Virus record (IMG/VR): IMGVR_UViG_3300020220_003380
Span: 1-41,973 of that record
Length of the DNA stretch: 41,973 nucleotides
Direction: 5' to 3' (one strand)
Source: a virus
The position numbers were made by a program, and so were the translations under genes. The notes under the pieces are model-generated. The model was not told where the DNA came from. It worked only from the letters and a program-made list of their open reading frames with translations, and did no database searches. Positions within the stretch are counted from its first letter, which is position 1, and every line of letters begins with the position of its first letter. Below are positions 7,251 through 15,901 of this stretch, in pieces.

Positions 7251-9275
7251 ATGGCAATTAATACAATCAATATTGGAGCAGTAGCAAATGATGGAACAGG
7301 CAATCCAATTAGGACCGCGTTTGACACTGTTAACAAAAATTTTCAATTCGTACAAGGCGGATTGTTTGCAGGCACCGAATCATCAATTATAAGTGCTGTA
7401 AGTGTAACTGGTGGATATTTGTACTCTAACAGTTATGTTTATGCCACAACATATGTAAATGCCGGCAGCATAGTTTCTAACACTGTGACCAGTAACGGTA
7501 ATCTTTTCGTAAGTCAAAATGGTGCCTACATTGTAGGTAATGTGAATATTGTTGGTAATTTAAATGTAACCGGGTCACAGCAGGCATCGCAGTCAAGTAA
7601 TTCTACTGCACCGATCATCTTGATTCACTCCAATGCAGCACCGTATACTACCAATGACGGTAAAGACATTGGTTTAGAATGGCAATACTTTAAAACCTCA
7701 GATAGATATGCCTTTTTGGGTTGGCAAAACAGTTCGGCGAGTTTGGTCTATATGGACAATATCACCGATACTGCCAATGTAATCACAGACGGTACGTTTG
7801 GTAATGTACAATTTGGGCAACTGCTTTTGAGTAATACTACTGCCGCCACAAGTAATGTCACTGGTGCTCTGCAAGTAAAAGGCGGTGTTGGTATTCTTGG
7901 AAATTTGCACGCTACCCGTGCCAACGTTGGTAACCTATCAGTTACTGGTTATCACGTAGGTAATATGAATTTTGCCGGTGGCGACACCATTTATATAAAT
8001 GGCAGTCCGGTGGTGACCAGTGCAACTTCATTCAACGGTGGCACAGTTGGGCTGACCACTACTTTTGCTTGTACCACTCCTTCTACCAGCACAATTACTG
8101 GAGCAGTGATTGTTACAGGAGGGCTAGGTATAAGCGGCAATCTGTATGCTGCCAACATCTATGTGCCTGCCGGTGGTGGTGTTCAAGGTAACATTTTTGG
8201 TAACGTTACCATGCCAGCACAACCATTAATAACCAGTTTAGGCACTTTGACCACTCTAACATTATCTGGACAGTTGAATACCAACGATATAAGTCCCAAT
8301 ACCAATAACACCTATTCTTTAGGCACAGCTACCAATGATAGATTTGTAAAATTATGGGTATTCGACATAGACATGAGTGGCACCATGACTGGTGGTACAG
8401 TGAATAGTACCGGCGGCACTCATACTGGCAACATTGCTATCAACACCTCTGGTGCAGCAGCAATAACAACCAATACGGCAGTGGCTGAATTGTTTAACAC
8501 TAATGCAACTACGATAAGAATTGGCGCAGATGGCACAACAGAATTCGACAGTAACACGCAATCGACCAGTACCACAACAGGTGCGGTAGTAATACAAGGC
8601 GGCCTAGGTGTAGCTACCGGTCAAGTCCAAATTGGAGGAGCCGGTGGTAGAAGTATTACTACTACAACCGGCAATGTGGTATTTGATGGTAATACGCCAT
8701 CAACGTCGACCACTACTGGGCAATTGGTTGTACAAGGCGGTGTGGCAATTTCAACTGGTAATCTATGGATAGCAGGATCTGGTGGATATGCTATTGTTGC
8801 CACTGGTAATATTGTTCCAAGTTCAAACATTGCTGTAACAAACAACCTAGGATCCGACACAGCGTGGTGGAATAATTTTTATGGTGTGGCGGTACAGGCT
8901 TTATATGCCGACCTTGCAGAAAAATACATTGCTGATTCCAACTATGCACCCGGGACTGTTGTGGTATTTGGTGGCGATCAGGAAATCACTGTTACTGAAA
9001 CATTTGCTGATGTACGTGTAGCAGGTGTAATTTCCAGTAACCCGGCCTATCTCATGAATGCAGCAGCGTCAGGTTTACCCGTGGCATTGCGAGGACGAGT
9101 TCCAGTACAAGTGTTAGGTGCGGTGTCAAAAGGTGATCTATTAGTAACATCTAAACAAGCAGGATTTGCTCAAAGCATAGGACAAAATAACAGCTATGGT
9201 GCAGCAGTGTTTGCAAAAAGTCTTACTACCAATGGCAGCAATGGCAGTAAAATAATTGAAGCGGTAATAATATAA
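7251..9275 (+). CDS. Tail-fibre-like structural protein with conserved C-terminal domain
   Basis: 674 residues. It starts with the same module as the preceding gene (INIGAVANDGTGNPIRTAFD, then NKNFQFV). The middle has repeated blocks of the type STSTTTGAVVIQGGLGVATG (residues about 195, 275, 430, 480), each probably a beta-structured fibre repeat. The last 140 residues (YADLAEKYIADSNYAPGTVV ... GVISSNPAYLMN ... GRVPVQVLGAVSKGDLLVTS) form a conserved terminal domain common in fibres of aquatic phages. GTGGA at 7240-7244 serves as a weak ribosome binding site. A distal fibre or adhesin role is inferred. Confidence 0.75.
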   Translation: MAINTINIGAVANDGTGNPIRTAFDTVNKNFQFVQGGLFAGTESSIISAVSVTGGYLYSNSYVYATTYVNAGSIVSNTVTSNGNLFVSQNGAYIVGNVNIVGNLNVTGSQQASQSSNSTAPIILIHSNAAPYTTNDGKDIGLEWQYFKTSDRYAFLGWQNSSASLVYMDNITDTANVITDGTFGNVQFGQLLLSNTTAATSNVTGALQVKGGVGILGNLHATRANVGNLSVTGYHVGNMNFAGGDTIYINGSPVVTSATSFNGGTVGLTTTFACTTPSTSTITGAVIVTGGLGISGNLYAANIYVPAGGGVQGNIFGNVTMPAQPLITSLGTLTTLTLSGQLNTNDISPNTNNTYSLGTATNDRFVKLWVFDIDMSGTMTGGTVNSTGGTHTGNIAINTSGAAAITTNTAVAELFNTNATTIRIGADGTTEFDSNTQSTSTTTGAVVIQGGLGVATGQVQIGGAGGRSITTTTGNVVFDGNTPSTSTTTGQLVVQGGVAISTGNLWIAGSGGYAIVATGNIVPSSNIAVTNNLGSDTAWWNNFYGVAVQALYADLAEKYIADSNYAPGTVVVFGGDQEITVTETFADVRVAGVISSNPAYLMNAAASGLPVALRGRVPVQVLGAVSKGDLLVTSKQAGFAQSIGQNNSYGAAVFAKSLTTNGSNGSKIIEAVII

Positions 9276-9276
9276 T

Positions 9277-12200
9277 ATGAGCGTGGTTTCGTGGGTAACA
9301 CCAAGAGGTGATTTAGGCACTGTTCCAGAAAATTTATATTATAGTTTTCAATTGGAAGCAGTAGACAGCGATGAGCAACAGTTATTTTACAGTTTTATTA
9401 GTGGCCAGTTGCCCGGAGGAATGTATGTTACTCGTACAGGAGAATTACGCGGAATTCCCACAGTACTGAGTTCGGTAAATCAAACTTCTGTTAATACATT
9501 TACAGTAAGAGCAACCAATCCAAACGGGAATGTAGCAGATAGATCTTTTAGCATGGCTGTAAGTAACATAAACGGTCCGCAAATTACGCCACGACCTGAT
9601 CTAATTGGAGCATGGTTTGATGGTAACTTTTTAGATTACAGTTTCAACAGTGTTAACGATAATCGCAATGCGACACAAACATGGAGTATTATCGAAGGTG
9701 ATATTCCTCCAGGAACCACCTTTACATCAGAAGGTAGATTGTATGGTTACGTTGATATAGTTGCTGAAAATATCGATGAACTGGGTTTTGAAGCAGCACC
9801 TGTTGAAGCAGTTATTTTTGATGCTTTGCCATTAAGCACTGACAAATATTACAATTTTACTATTCAGGTTACTGATGACTTTAAAGTAGACACTTTGAAT
9901 GTAAGATTATTGATTTTAAGTAAAGGCAATTACACTGCCGACAACGATTTGACAGTAATAAACAATACATTTATTACTGTAGATGCTGATAACAAATATA
10001 GACCGATTATACTCAATAATCCAGATTCATTACCAGTCTTGGTCTCCGGTAGTACCTTTGCCTATAGATTTGTGGCATATGATCCTGAGGACGAAGATGT
10101 GTCATGGAAAATTGACGAATTGGCATTCAGTGGCATAGACGAACTTGATGCCGCGGACAGTCAGACCATTACTGGCAATGGAACAGTAGGACCTTACACC
10201 CTTGATTTTGCTCCCGCAAATGCAGCCAGAATTGTGGTACAGGTAAATGGAGTATTATATACTGCCTACACTGATTACAATACCGCCTCATTGCAATTGA
10301 CATTTACGTCTTTGGCACCGTCAAGTGCTGATACAATTTTTGTTCAGTTTATCAGCACAACAACTGGATATGACAGTATCTTGTTTGACCAAGGAGCAAG
10401 TGGTTTTCCTTCAGGTATAGAGATTAACGCGGACACCGGTTGGGCGATTGGAACGCTTCCTAGCCAAACCGATGATTTTACCACATACAGTTTTACAGTA
10501 TATGCCTATAGAACAGCTTTCCCCGACGCAGAAAGTGATGGAGTAACATTTTCACTAACTGTCAAACGAACTCTCAATGAGGAAATTGTTTGGATCACAC
10601 CATTTGATCTAGGTATTATAGATAACGGTGCAGTAAGTGAAATAGCAATTGAAGCCTATAACACATTAGATAAAGAATTACAATACAGTTTGATTTATGC
10701 TCCATTCAGAAAAATTCCGCAAGGATTGAAGTTTTTACGAAGTGGTAGAATGATCGGGCGTACTACTTTTAGGTACTTTAGTTTGGATGGACAAGTTGCT
10801 CAGTTGAATGTAACTTCAACTGAGGATTTGGTGGTAGGCATGACAGTGCAAGGAGTAGGTGTTGCTGCAGGTTGTAAAATTACTGCAATAGTTGACTCAA
10901 ACACCATTGAAGTGAGTCCAGCAATCTATATGACACAAGGTACTATATTAGTATTTTCGAATGACACTATTCAAAAAGCAATAAGCACTACCAGTAATGC
11001 TATTAGTACCGCAATAGATAGTGGTACTACTACGTTTGATCAACAGTGCGGATTTACCGTACGAGCCACTGCTGTAGATGGTTCAATCACATCAACGCAA
11101 TCATTTACAATACTGGTTCGGCCACGAAATTTATCTCCATACGAAAATGTATATTTAAAAGCGTTGCCTAGTTATACACAAAGATTAAGCTGGGACAACA
11201 CGATCAAAGATCAAACCATCTTTCCTCCTGAATTGATATACCGACCCGATGACAGTTATTTTGGGGTCCAAGGCACGTTAAAATCTTTATTTTTGTCAGG
11301 GCTCAACCCTGTAACAGCAGAAACTTTTGTCAGTGCGATAGCAAGAAATCACTATTTCAAAACTATAAATTTTGGAGAAATAAAAACAGCCAGGGCAGTA
11401 AATTCAGATGGTACTGTGGGATACGAAATAGTATATGTTGATTTGATAGATACTCAATCCTTTGACACCAGTGGTCCACCGTTAGAAATTGTACTTGACT
11501 TGGCCAATAACTTTTTATTTCAAAATCAATTTTACAATATTATCTATCCTAACAGTTTCGGTAATATGCAAAAACGTTTGGAAAATGGAATTGGTTACAC
11601 GAATAGAAGCACGTTGCCAAGATGGATGACTAGCGTTCAAGAGGACGGGAATGTACTAGGCTTAATAAGATGTGTGGTATTGGCATATACTAAGCCCGGT
11701 GCATCAAAACTTATTTCTTATAGATTACAAAATAGCGAATTTGAAATCAATCAAATTCCATTCGTTGCAGATAGATATCAATGGGATAATTATTTGTCAA
11801 GATTTTACAACATAGACACAAACAGTTTTGAACCTAGTGTACCTACTACATTCGACAAATATCCAAACTTAGCATCTGGTTCGGCACTTGTTGACACAAT
11901 TATAGTAACGTCAGTAACCAATGCAAATGTAGTAACAATACCAAATGATATCAACGTAGGATATGGTTGGAGATTTAGCAGTATAGATGACAGTTCAACT
12001 ATACCCGATTCAACTTTTATAGCTAACTTGAATCTTGCCGGAAATGTATTGACATTATCAAGCGAAATCACTGCAACAGCAGGTTCTGCAATAAGAATAA
12101 ATGGCGAGGCATTTGTGGACTACGCAGTGAGCACCAGTTTTGATAGCATAGATGGGGAAAATTTACAAACAGTGAGGTCCTCACTAATTGTCGACGGAAT

Positions 12201-12807
12201 TGGCAATTTCTTAGAGGGAGAAAAAATAATTTTTGCAAAACAAAGCGGTTATGGCGGAATCAATGACGGATGGATAACTGCATTAGGTAATACCATTCCA
12301 GGTTACTTGGACAAAGTGGGAAATTATAGTACCATAAATCAACAAGGCGGGGTTTGGCAAATAACTTGGGAAGAGTTCCCTGATGTGGGACTTGATGACG
12401 ATTTAGTAGGATTTGACGAAGCAAGCGAAGTTTTAACTTTTAGTCATTTTGATCAGGGTGACGATGCTGAAGTAACTCTAATTTTTGATCAGGAAATAAT
12501 TTTAGATCAACTTGTAAAAGTACGCACAGGTGATACCTATACTATAACCACTTTACAGTATAGAGTGGATCCAGGAACAGCCACTCCAAGTTATTATGTG
12601 GCTACTTTTGCGACTGGATTAGAGCGTACTGCAGAAACCACTTTTGATGGTGGAACATGTATCATGCGCGAAAGGTTTGAGGCCGGACATGAGGCCGGAC
12701 AATCAGTGGCTGCAGGGACCACATTTAGTAGCAATCAAGATATCTGGATCATTCCTGAAACACTAGATAAATATATTAAATTCCCACAAACTGGAGTATT
12801 TGTATAA
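9277..12807 (+). CDS. Very large Ig-like-domain virion protein (baseplate or fibre adhesin)
   Basis: 1176 residues. It contains several putative Ig-fold (He_PIG or cadherin-like) units: residues 1-110 (FQLEAVDSDEQQLFYSFISG, then LPGGMYVTRTGELRGIPT), about 115-215, 245-430 and 440-590. A phage beta-sandwich unit (GNGTVGPYTLDFAPANAARI, VNGVLYTAYTDY) is inserted near residue 300. The C-terminal half has no family I can name. No signal peptide. It sits between two fibre-like genes, one nucleotide after the former and directly joined to the next, so a late structural operon is likely. It may link fibres to the baseplate or bind cells. Confidence 0.7.
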   Translation: MSVVSWVTPRGDLGTVPENLYYSFQLEAVDSDEQQLFYSFISGQLPGGMYVTRTGELRGIPTVLSSVNQTSVNTFTVRATNPNGNVADRSFSMAVSNINGPQITPRPDLIGAWFDGNFLDYSFNSVNDNRNATQTWSIIEGDIPPGTTFTSEGRLYGYVDIVAENIDELGFEAAPVEAVIFDALPLSTDKYYNFTIQVTDDFKVDTLNVRLLILSKGNYTADNDLTVINNTFITVDADNKYRPIILNNPDSLPVLVSGSTFAYRFVAYDPEDEDVSWKIDELAFSGIDELDAADSQTITGNGTVGPYTLDFAPANAARIVVQVNGVLYTAYTDYNTASLQLTFTSLAPSSADTIFVQFISTTTGYDSILFDQGASGFPSGIEINADTGWAIGTLPSQTDDFTTYSFTVYAYRTAFPDAESDGVTFSLTVKRTLNEEIVWITPFDLGIIDNGAVSEIAIEAYNTLDKELQYSLIYAPFRKIPQGLKFLRSGRMIGRTTFRYFSLDGQVAQLNVTSTEDLVVGMTVQGVGVAAGCKITAIVDSNTIEVSPAIYMTQGTILVFSNDTIQKAISTTSNAISTAIDSGTTTFDQQCGFTVRATAVDGSITSTQSFTILVRPRNLSPYENVYLKALPSYTQRLSWDNTIKDQTIFPPELIYRPDDSYFGVQGTLKSLFLSGLNPVTAETFVSAIARNHYFKTINFGEIKTARAVNSDGTVGYEIVYVDLIDTQSFDTSGPPLEIVLDLANNFLFQNQFYNIIYPNSFGNMQKRLENGIGYTNRSTLPRWMTSVQEDGNVLGLIRCVVLAYTKPGASKLISYRLQNSEFEINQIPFVADRYQWDNYLSRFYNIDTNSFEPSVPTTFDKYPNLASGSALVDTIIVTSVTNANVVTIPNDINVGYGWRFSSIDDSSTIPDSTFIANLNLAGNVLTLSSEITATAGSAIRINGEAFVDYAVSTSFDSIDGENLQTVRSSLIVDGIGNFLEGEKIIFAKQSGYGGINDGWITALGNTIPGYLDKVGNYSTINQQGGVWQITWEEFPDVGLDDDLVGFDEASEVLTFSHFDQGDDAEVTLIFDQEIILDQLVKVRTGDTYTITTLQYRVDPGTATPSYYVATFATGLERTAETTFDGGTCIMRERFEAGHEAGQSVAAGTTFSSNQDIWIIPETLDKYIKFPQTGVFV

Positions 12808-13785
12808 ATGACAAGCCAAGTTAATCCAAACAATATTGACGGTACATTTCCTGTAGCCGGCCAAGACAATGACAGTCAAGGTTTTCGCGACAATTTCACT
12901 AATATTCGCAATAATTTTACCTTTTCTAAAGCCGAAATAGAAGATTTACAAAACAAAGTTGTGCTCAAAAGTGCTTTGTTAAATACAACGCTAAGTAACG
13001 ATTTTGCAGGTAATGCAATGGTTAATCCTGCACTAACTAGCTGGCGTGAAACCTACAATAATATAGGTAGCGTAAGTGGAAGTGTTACAATTAATTTCGT
13101 TAATGGTAATTTTCAAAAAATTACCATGTCTGGCACTACAACACTCACTTTTAGTTTTCCGGCCAACACTGGCAATCAGTATGCCAGGATTAAACTATGG
13201 GTAAGTAATCCAAGTGCCAGTTATACATTGAGTTTTCCTAACTCAATGACACTGGGCGATACTGACACTATTGCTGGATTTAGTGGTAATACTGTGTCAT
13301 TCAGTTCAGCCGAAATTAGTAACTCTACAGATTATTTCTTTGAAATCTTTACTGTAGATGGTGGCACAACATTAGGCATACGTGATTTAGGCAGAAACAG
13401 AACCAAAGCATTAAGTGGACTGCAAGTGAATGGCAATTTAACAGCAAGTGCCAACTTGATTACCAGTGCCGGAACTATCAACACAAATTACGCCTATGTA
13501 ACGCTAACCAACGATCAAAACTTTTTTGCCAACACAGGATATAATACAGTATATTTTGATACTGCAAGTAGTGACACTATCGCTAATGCACGTATTGCAT
13601 TGCCCGATACAGACGTAGATGGTAGAGAAATTACGCTTAGTTTCCTAGCACCAATTACTGCGGTTTGGGTCAACAAAGGCAATACTGCCTTGGTTAAATG
13701 GTTCCCCAATACCACTGTGAGTTCAGGTAATGTGGTAGCAAAGTTTACCTATAGTGTAACAAATTCAAATTGGTTACGTAGTTAA
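12808..13785 (+). CDS. Fibre-like structural protein
   Basis: 325 residues; the ATG follows the upstream stop without a gap. The N-terminus (PNNIDGTFPVAGQDNDSQGF, then RDNFTNIRNNF) is a variant of the same short module that opens the two earlier fibre genes, with the conserved F.NIxxNF ending. A beta-rich region follows (GSVTINFVNGNFQKITMSGT, then TLTFSFPANTGNQYARIKLW), which resembles short beta-sandwich domains in phage fibres. The C-terminus ends FTYSVTNSNWLRS. It is the last gene before the hairpin and promoter at 13801-13850, so it closes the structural operon. Confidence 0.7.
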   Translation: MTSQVNPNNIDGTFPVAGQDNDSQGFRDNFTNIRNNFTFSKAEIEDLQNKVVLKSALLNTTLSNDFAGNAMVNPALTSWRETYNNIGSVSGSVTINFVNGNFQKITMSGTTTLTFSFPANTGNQYARIKLWVSNPSASYTLSFPNSMTLGDTDTIAGFSGNTVSFSSAEISNSTDYFFEIFTVDGGTTLGIRDLGRNRTKALSGLQVNGNLTASANLITSAGTINTNYAYVTLTNDQNFFANTGYNTVYFDTASSDTIANARIALPDTDVDGREITLSFLAPITAVWVNKGNTALVKWFPNTTVSSGNVVAKFTYSVTNSNWLRS

Positions 13786-13800
13786 AATAACCAAACATTA

Positions 13801-13829
13801 TTGACTCCTGGCGTTGCATAGTTTATAAT
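13801..13829 (+). promoter_or_regulatory. Sigma70-like promoter for mazG
   Basis: TTGACT (13801-13806), 17-nt spacer, TATAAT (13824-13829). Predicted start is near 13836, which leaves a leader of about 15 nt that keeps CAGGAG (13839-13844) but lacks the 5' arm of the hairpin described in the next entry. Five of six -35 and all -10 bases match consensus. Confidence 0.82.
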
Positions 13830-13850
13830 TATGCTATCCAGGAGTTTTTT
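13804..13850 (+). terminator. Intrinsic-terminator-like hairpin overlapping the mazG promoter and ribosome binding site
   Basis: ACTCCTGG (13804-13811) pairs with CCAGGAGT (13838-13845); an inner GCATA/TATGC pairing (13816-13820 with 13830-13834) extends the structure, and T13845-13850 is a run of six T. It can end transcripts of the structural operon. In any read-through RNA the GGAG of the mazG ribosome binding site is buried in the stem, whereas RNA started at the internal promoter cannot form it. Confidence 0.7.
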
Positions 13851-14285
13851 ATGACAGTTGACTTAAACAAGTATAAAGATTTTGTTGAAGCAGTGACCAG
13901 CCAACCATCAAACGATCTTACCAGTTTTATGAACCGTTTGGACTATTTAGACGGCAACTTTGATTACAACACAGATACACATGGTCCTGATATCAACGTG
14001 CCACTACTGCTAACTGCAGCTCTAGGACTTGCAGCCGAAACAGGTGAATTTTGTGAGATTCCCAAAAAGATTTATTTTCAAGGCAAGCCATTGACTGAGG
14101 AAAATGTATTTCACATGAAACGGGAACTGGGTGATATCATGTGGTATTGGATAAATGCATGCCGCGCACTTGGTCTAGATCCAAATGACGTCATTGCGGA
14201 AAACGTAAATAAATTAAAAGCCCGATATCCAGGTGGTGCGTTTGATGTTCACTATTCTGAAAATAGGCAGGCTGGAGATTTGTAG
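13851..14285 (+). CDS. mazG: MazG-like nucleotide pyrophosphohydrolase
   Basis: 144 residues. The metal-binding EXXE...EXXD signature of the MazG/all-alpha NTP pyrophosphatase superfamily is visible: E63/E66 in AAETGEFCEI and E92/D95 in KRELGDIMWYW, followed by the helix ALGLDPNDVIAENVNKLKAR and the phage-typical tail YSENRQAGDL. Family members hydrolyse (d)NTPs or alarmone-type nucleotides to monophosphate and pyrophosphate; phage copies have been proposed to affect host nucleotide or ppGpp pools. The start is fixed by CAGGAG 6 nt upstream. Its expression is probably governed by the overlapping promoter and hairpin. Confidence 0.88.
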   Translation: MTVDLNKYKDFVEAVTSQPSNDLTSFMNRLDYLDGNFDYNTDTHGPDINVPLLLTAALGLAAETGEFCEIPKKIYFQGKPLTEENVFHMKRELGDIMWYWINACRALGLDPNDVIAENVNKLKARYPGGAFDVHYSENRQAGDL

Positions 14286-14293
14286 GAGGTAAT

Positions 14294-14530
14294 ATGCATC
14301 CATTGGTACTAGATTTATCTAATCTGTCAACTGAAGATTTGCACAAAAAATACAACGAATTGGTTCAAAAATTAAATCAGGCCTATCGATTTGGCCCAGT
14401 GAGTATTATTCCACAAATGCAAATGATTATTGAAAACTACAAATACGAAATGGATGCACGTAATAGAAAAATTATGCAAGAAATGGAAGAAAAAAACGAC
14501 AAGTTCAAAGGAATCATTGATATACAATGA
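14294..14530 (+). CDS. Small conserved helical phage protein, unknown
   Basis: 78 residues with a very good ribosome binding site (AGGAGG overlapping the mazG stop). It is mostly helical: DLSNLSTEDLHKKYNELVQK, then a Gln/Met-rich middle (IIPQMQMIIENYKYEMDAR) and a charged tail. This type of short protein with a DLS.L..EdL opening and a QMQM..E.Y..E core is common in T4-like aquatic phages; no function is known. It overlaps the next gene by ATGA. Confidence 0.65.
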   Translation: MHPLVLDLSNLSTEDLHKKYNELVQKLNQAYRFGPVSIIPQMQMIIENYKYEMDARNRKIMQEMEEKNDKFKGIIDIQ

Positions 14531-15039
14531 AGTATGATACATTGGGTAGAGCTTACGCAAATACAGATGACTTGTGCAACTTGTTATACGGCAATCCTGA
14601 TCTTGATATATCAAAAATATTAGTTACAGATCCACAGCAGTATAACGATGCAATCAAAGCCTTTTATGCAGATTTTGCTGCACTAAAATTTTATGGTGCA
14701 GATGAATTAGATATTAAAAAATTTGATTCTGCTAATCAAAGCGTGTGGCACATGCCAGAAGAATATATCAATATGGACATTGCCAATTGGTTATTAGATC
14801 AATGCAAAACACAGGAGGAGTTACAACGTGTGGGGCAAGAACTTTTGTTATTTCAAGAACGCGATCTTTTTCCATTGCTGAAACAATTGAAATATGTTGT
14901 AGACACATGGCGAAAAAATAATGTCGTGTGGGGGGTCGGTCGCGGGTCCAGTGTTGCCAGTTATGTGTTATACTTAATAGGTGTACATAGAATTAACAGC
15001 ATGTATTATGATTTAGATATTACCGAATTCTTGCGATAA
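14527..15039 (+). CDS. DnaE (family C polymerase) palm-like fragment, no catalytic aspartates
   Basis: 170 residues. The last 60 align with the palm of bacterial replicative polymerase DnaE: LKQLKYVVDTWRKNNVVWGV, then GRGSSVASYVLYLIGVHRIN and YDLDITEFLR, matching the GPGRGSGAGS...LdPl.fdLLFERFL region. The protein stops just where DnaE continues to its PDFDVDF catalytic motif, so it cannot be a polymerase by itself. The N-terminal 100 residues are not recognised. It may be a nucleotide-binding or decoy module acting on replication; that is inference. Its stop is part of a GATAAATATC late-type motif. Confidence 0.6.
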   Translation: MKYDTLGRAYANTDDLCNLLYGNPDLDISKILVTDPQQYNDAIKAFYADFAALKFYGADELDIKKFDSANQSVWHMPEEYINMDIANWLLDQCKTQEELQRVGQELLLFQERDLFPLLKQLKYVVDTWRKNNVVWGVGRGSSVASYVLYLIGVHRINSMYYDLDITEFLR

Positions 15040-15044
15040 ATATC
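15035..15044 (+). promoter_or_regulatory. Late-type promoter motif GATAAATATC
   Basis: GATAAATATC overlaps the preceding TAA stop and lies 17 nt before the GTG at 15062, with AAGGAG at 15050-15055 between them. Same A/T word and same position relative to a stop codon as at 2954 and 37238. Confidence 0.5.
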
Positions 15045-15061
15045 GGCACAAGGAGAAACTA

Positions 15062-15466
15062 GTGAGTAAAAGAGTATATAAAACAGCAAATGGTAAAAGA
15101 ATTAACATTGATGCAATTGTGTCACAAAATGAAGAATCGATTGCAGTTGGTAACATGCGAGTAAATGCTAGGGGCGATGAATTAGGTCCCGGTGGTAGAA
15201 TCGAACGCACCAGAGAACGTGTTATGGCAGACTACTACAAATTAAATACTCCTGTTGCAACCGATAATGTGCCAGTTCCTAGAGAAGAAAACAAACGCGA
15301 TTTGGTAGATGATTGGGTAGAACCAGTAGTGCCGCAGCAAACTGTTTCGCACAATCAAGAACCCGTTGCGCCTAAGCCTCTTAGAGGCAGTCTTGCTAGC
15401 TCAGTAGCAAAAACACAACTACCACAACAAGAAGAATCTAAAAAAACAGGTCCAACTAGAATTTAA
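15062..15466 (+). CDS. Conserved phage protein with disordered C-terminal half
   Basis: 134 residues from a GTG with AAGGAG 6 nt upstream. The N-terminal part (RVYKTANGKRINIDAIVSQN, then VGNMRVNARGDELGPGGRIE) is a block I associate with a family found in many T4-like aquatic phages, of unknown role. From residue 70 on it is rich in Pro, Gln and Ser and probably disordered. The gene follows a late-type motif, so a structural or assembly role is possible but unproven. It precedes the co-chaperonin gene by 12 nt. Confidence 0.65.
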   Translation: MSKRVYKTANGKRINIDAIVSQNEESIAVGNMRVNARGDELGPGGRIERTRERVMADYYKLNTPVATDNVPVPREENKRDLVDDWVEPVVPQQTVSHNQEPVAPKPLRGSLASSVAKTQLPQQEESKKTGPTRI

Positions 15467-15478
15467 CAAGAGGAATAT

Positions 15479-15901
15479 ATGAAATTAGAAAATCCGTTTG
15501 ATCAAAAACGAGGGTATCAATTTGGCGTCAAAATAGATGGAGAAATCAAACCCTTACGAAACAGCATTATTGTTACCGAAATGGATTTCAGTGGTAGACA
15601 ATTAGCCAGCGGTATAGTATTATTAGGAGACGATGGTAAGACAGAGGGTATTCGTCCAAGATGGGCGCGAGTATATGCTATTGGACCTGAACAACAAGAT
15701 GTTCGTGTGGGTCAGTGGGTACTTGTCGAACACGGACGTTGGAGCAGAGGTCTCAAAATAATTCAAAATGGCAAGGAAACAACTATACGTAGAGCAGATC
15801 CTGAAGCTGTTATTTTTGTAAGTGATCAAGAACCAGAAAACATAGACACTCTTTCCACAGCAGTACATGCAGAAAGAAAAACCAGAGAACAATACGAATG
15901 A
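15479..15901 (+). CDS. GroES-like co-chaperonin (gp31-type role)
   Basis: 140 residues. Residues 22-105 follow the GroES fold: PLRNSIIVTEMDFSGRQLAS, GIVLLGDDGKTEGIRPRWAR, VYAIGPEQQDVRVGQWVLVE and HGRWSRGLKI. The region between residues 38 and 56 corresponds to the mobile loop that would contact GroEL. T4 encodes gp31, a GroES substitute needed to fold the capsid protein; this is a likely counterpart, though from a different sequence branch also found in cyanophages. The C-terminal 35 residues are an acidic extension. The ATGA overlap couples it to the methyltransferase. Confidence 0.75.
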   Translation: MKLENPFDQKRGYQFGVKIDGEIKPLRNSIIVTEMDFSGRQLASGIVLLGDDGKTEGIRPRWARVYAIGPEQQDVRVGQWVLVEHGRWSRGLKIIQNGKETTIRRADPEAVIFVSDQEPENIDTLSTAVHAERKTREQYE

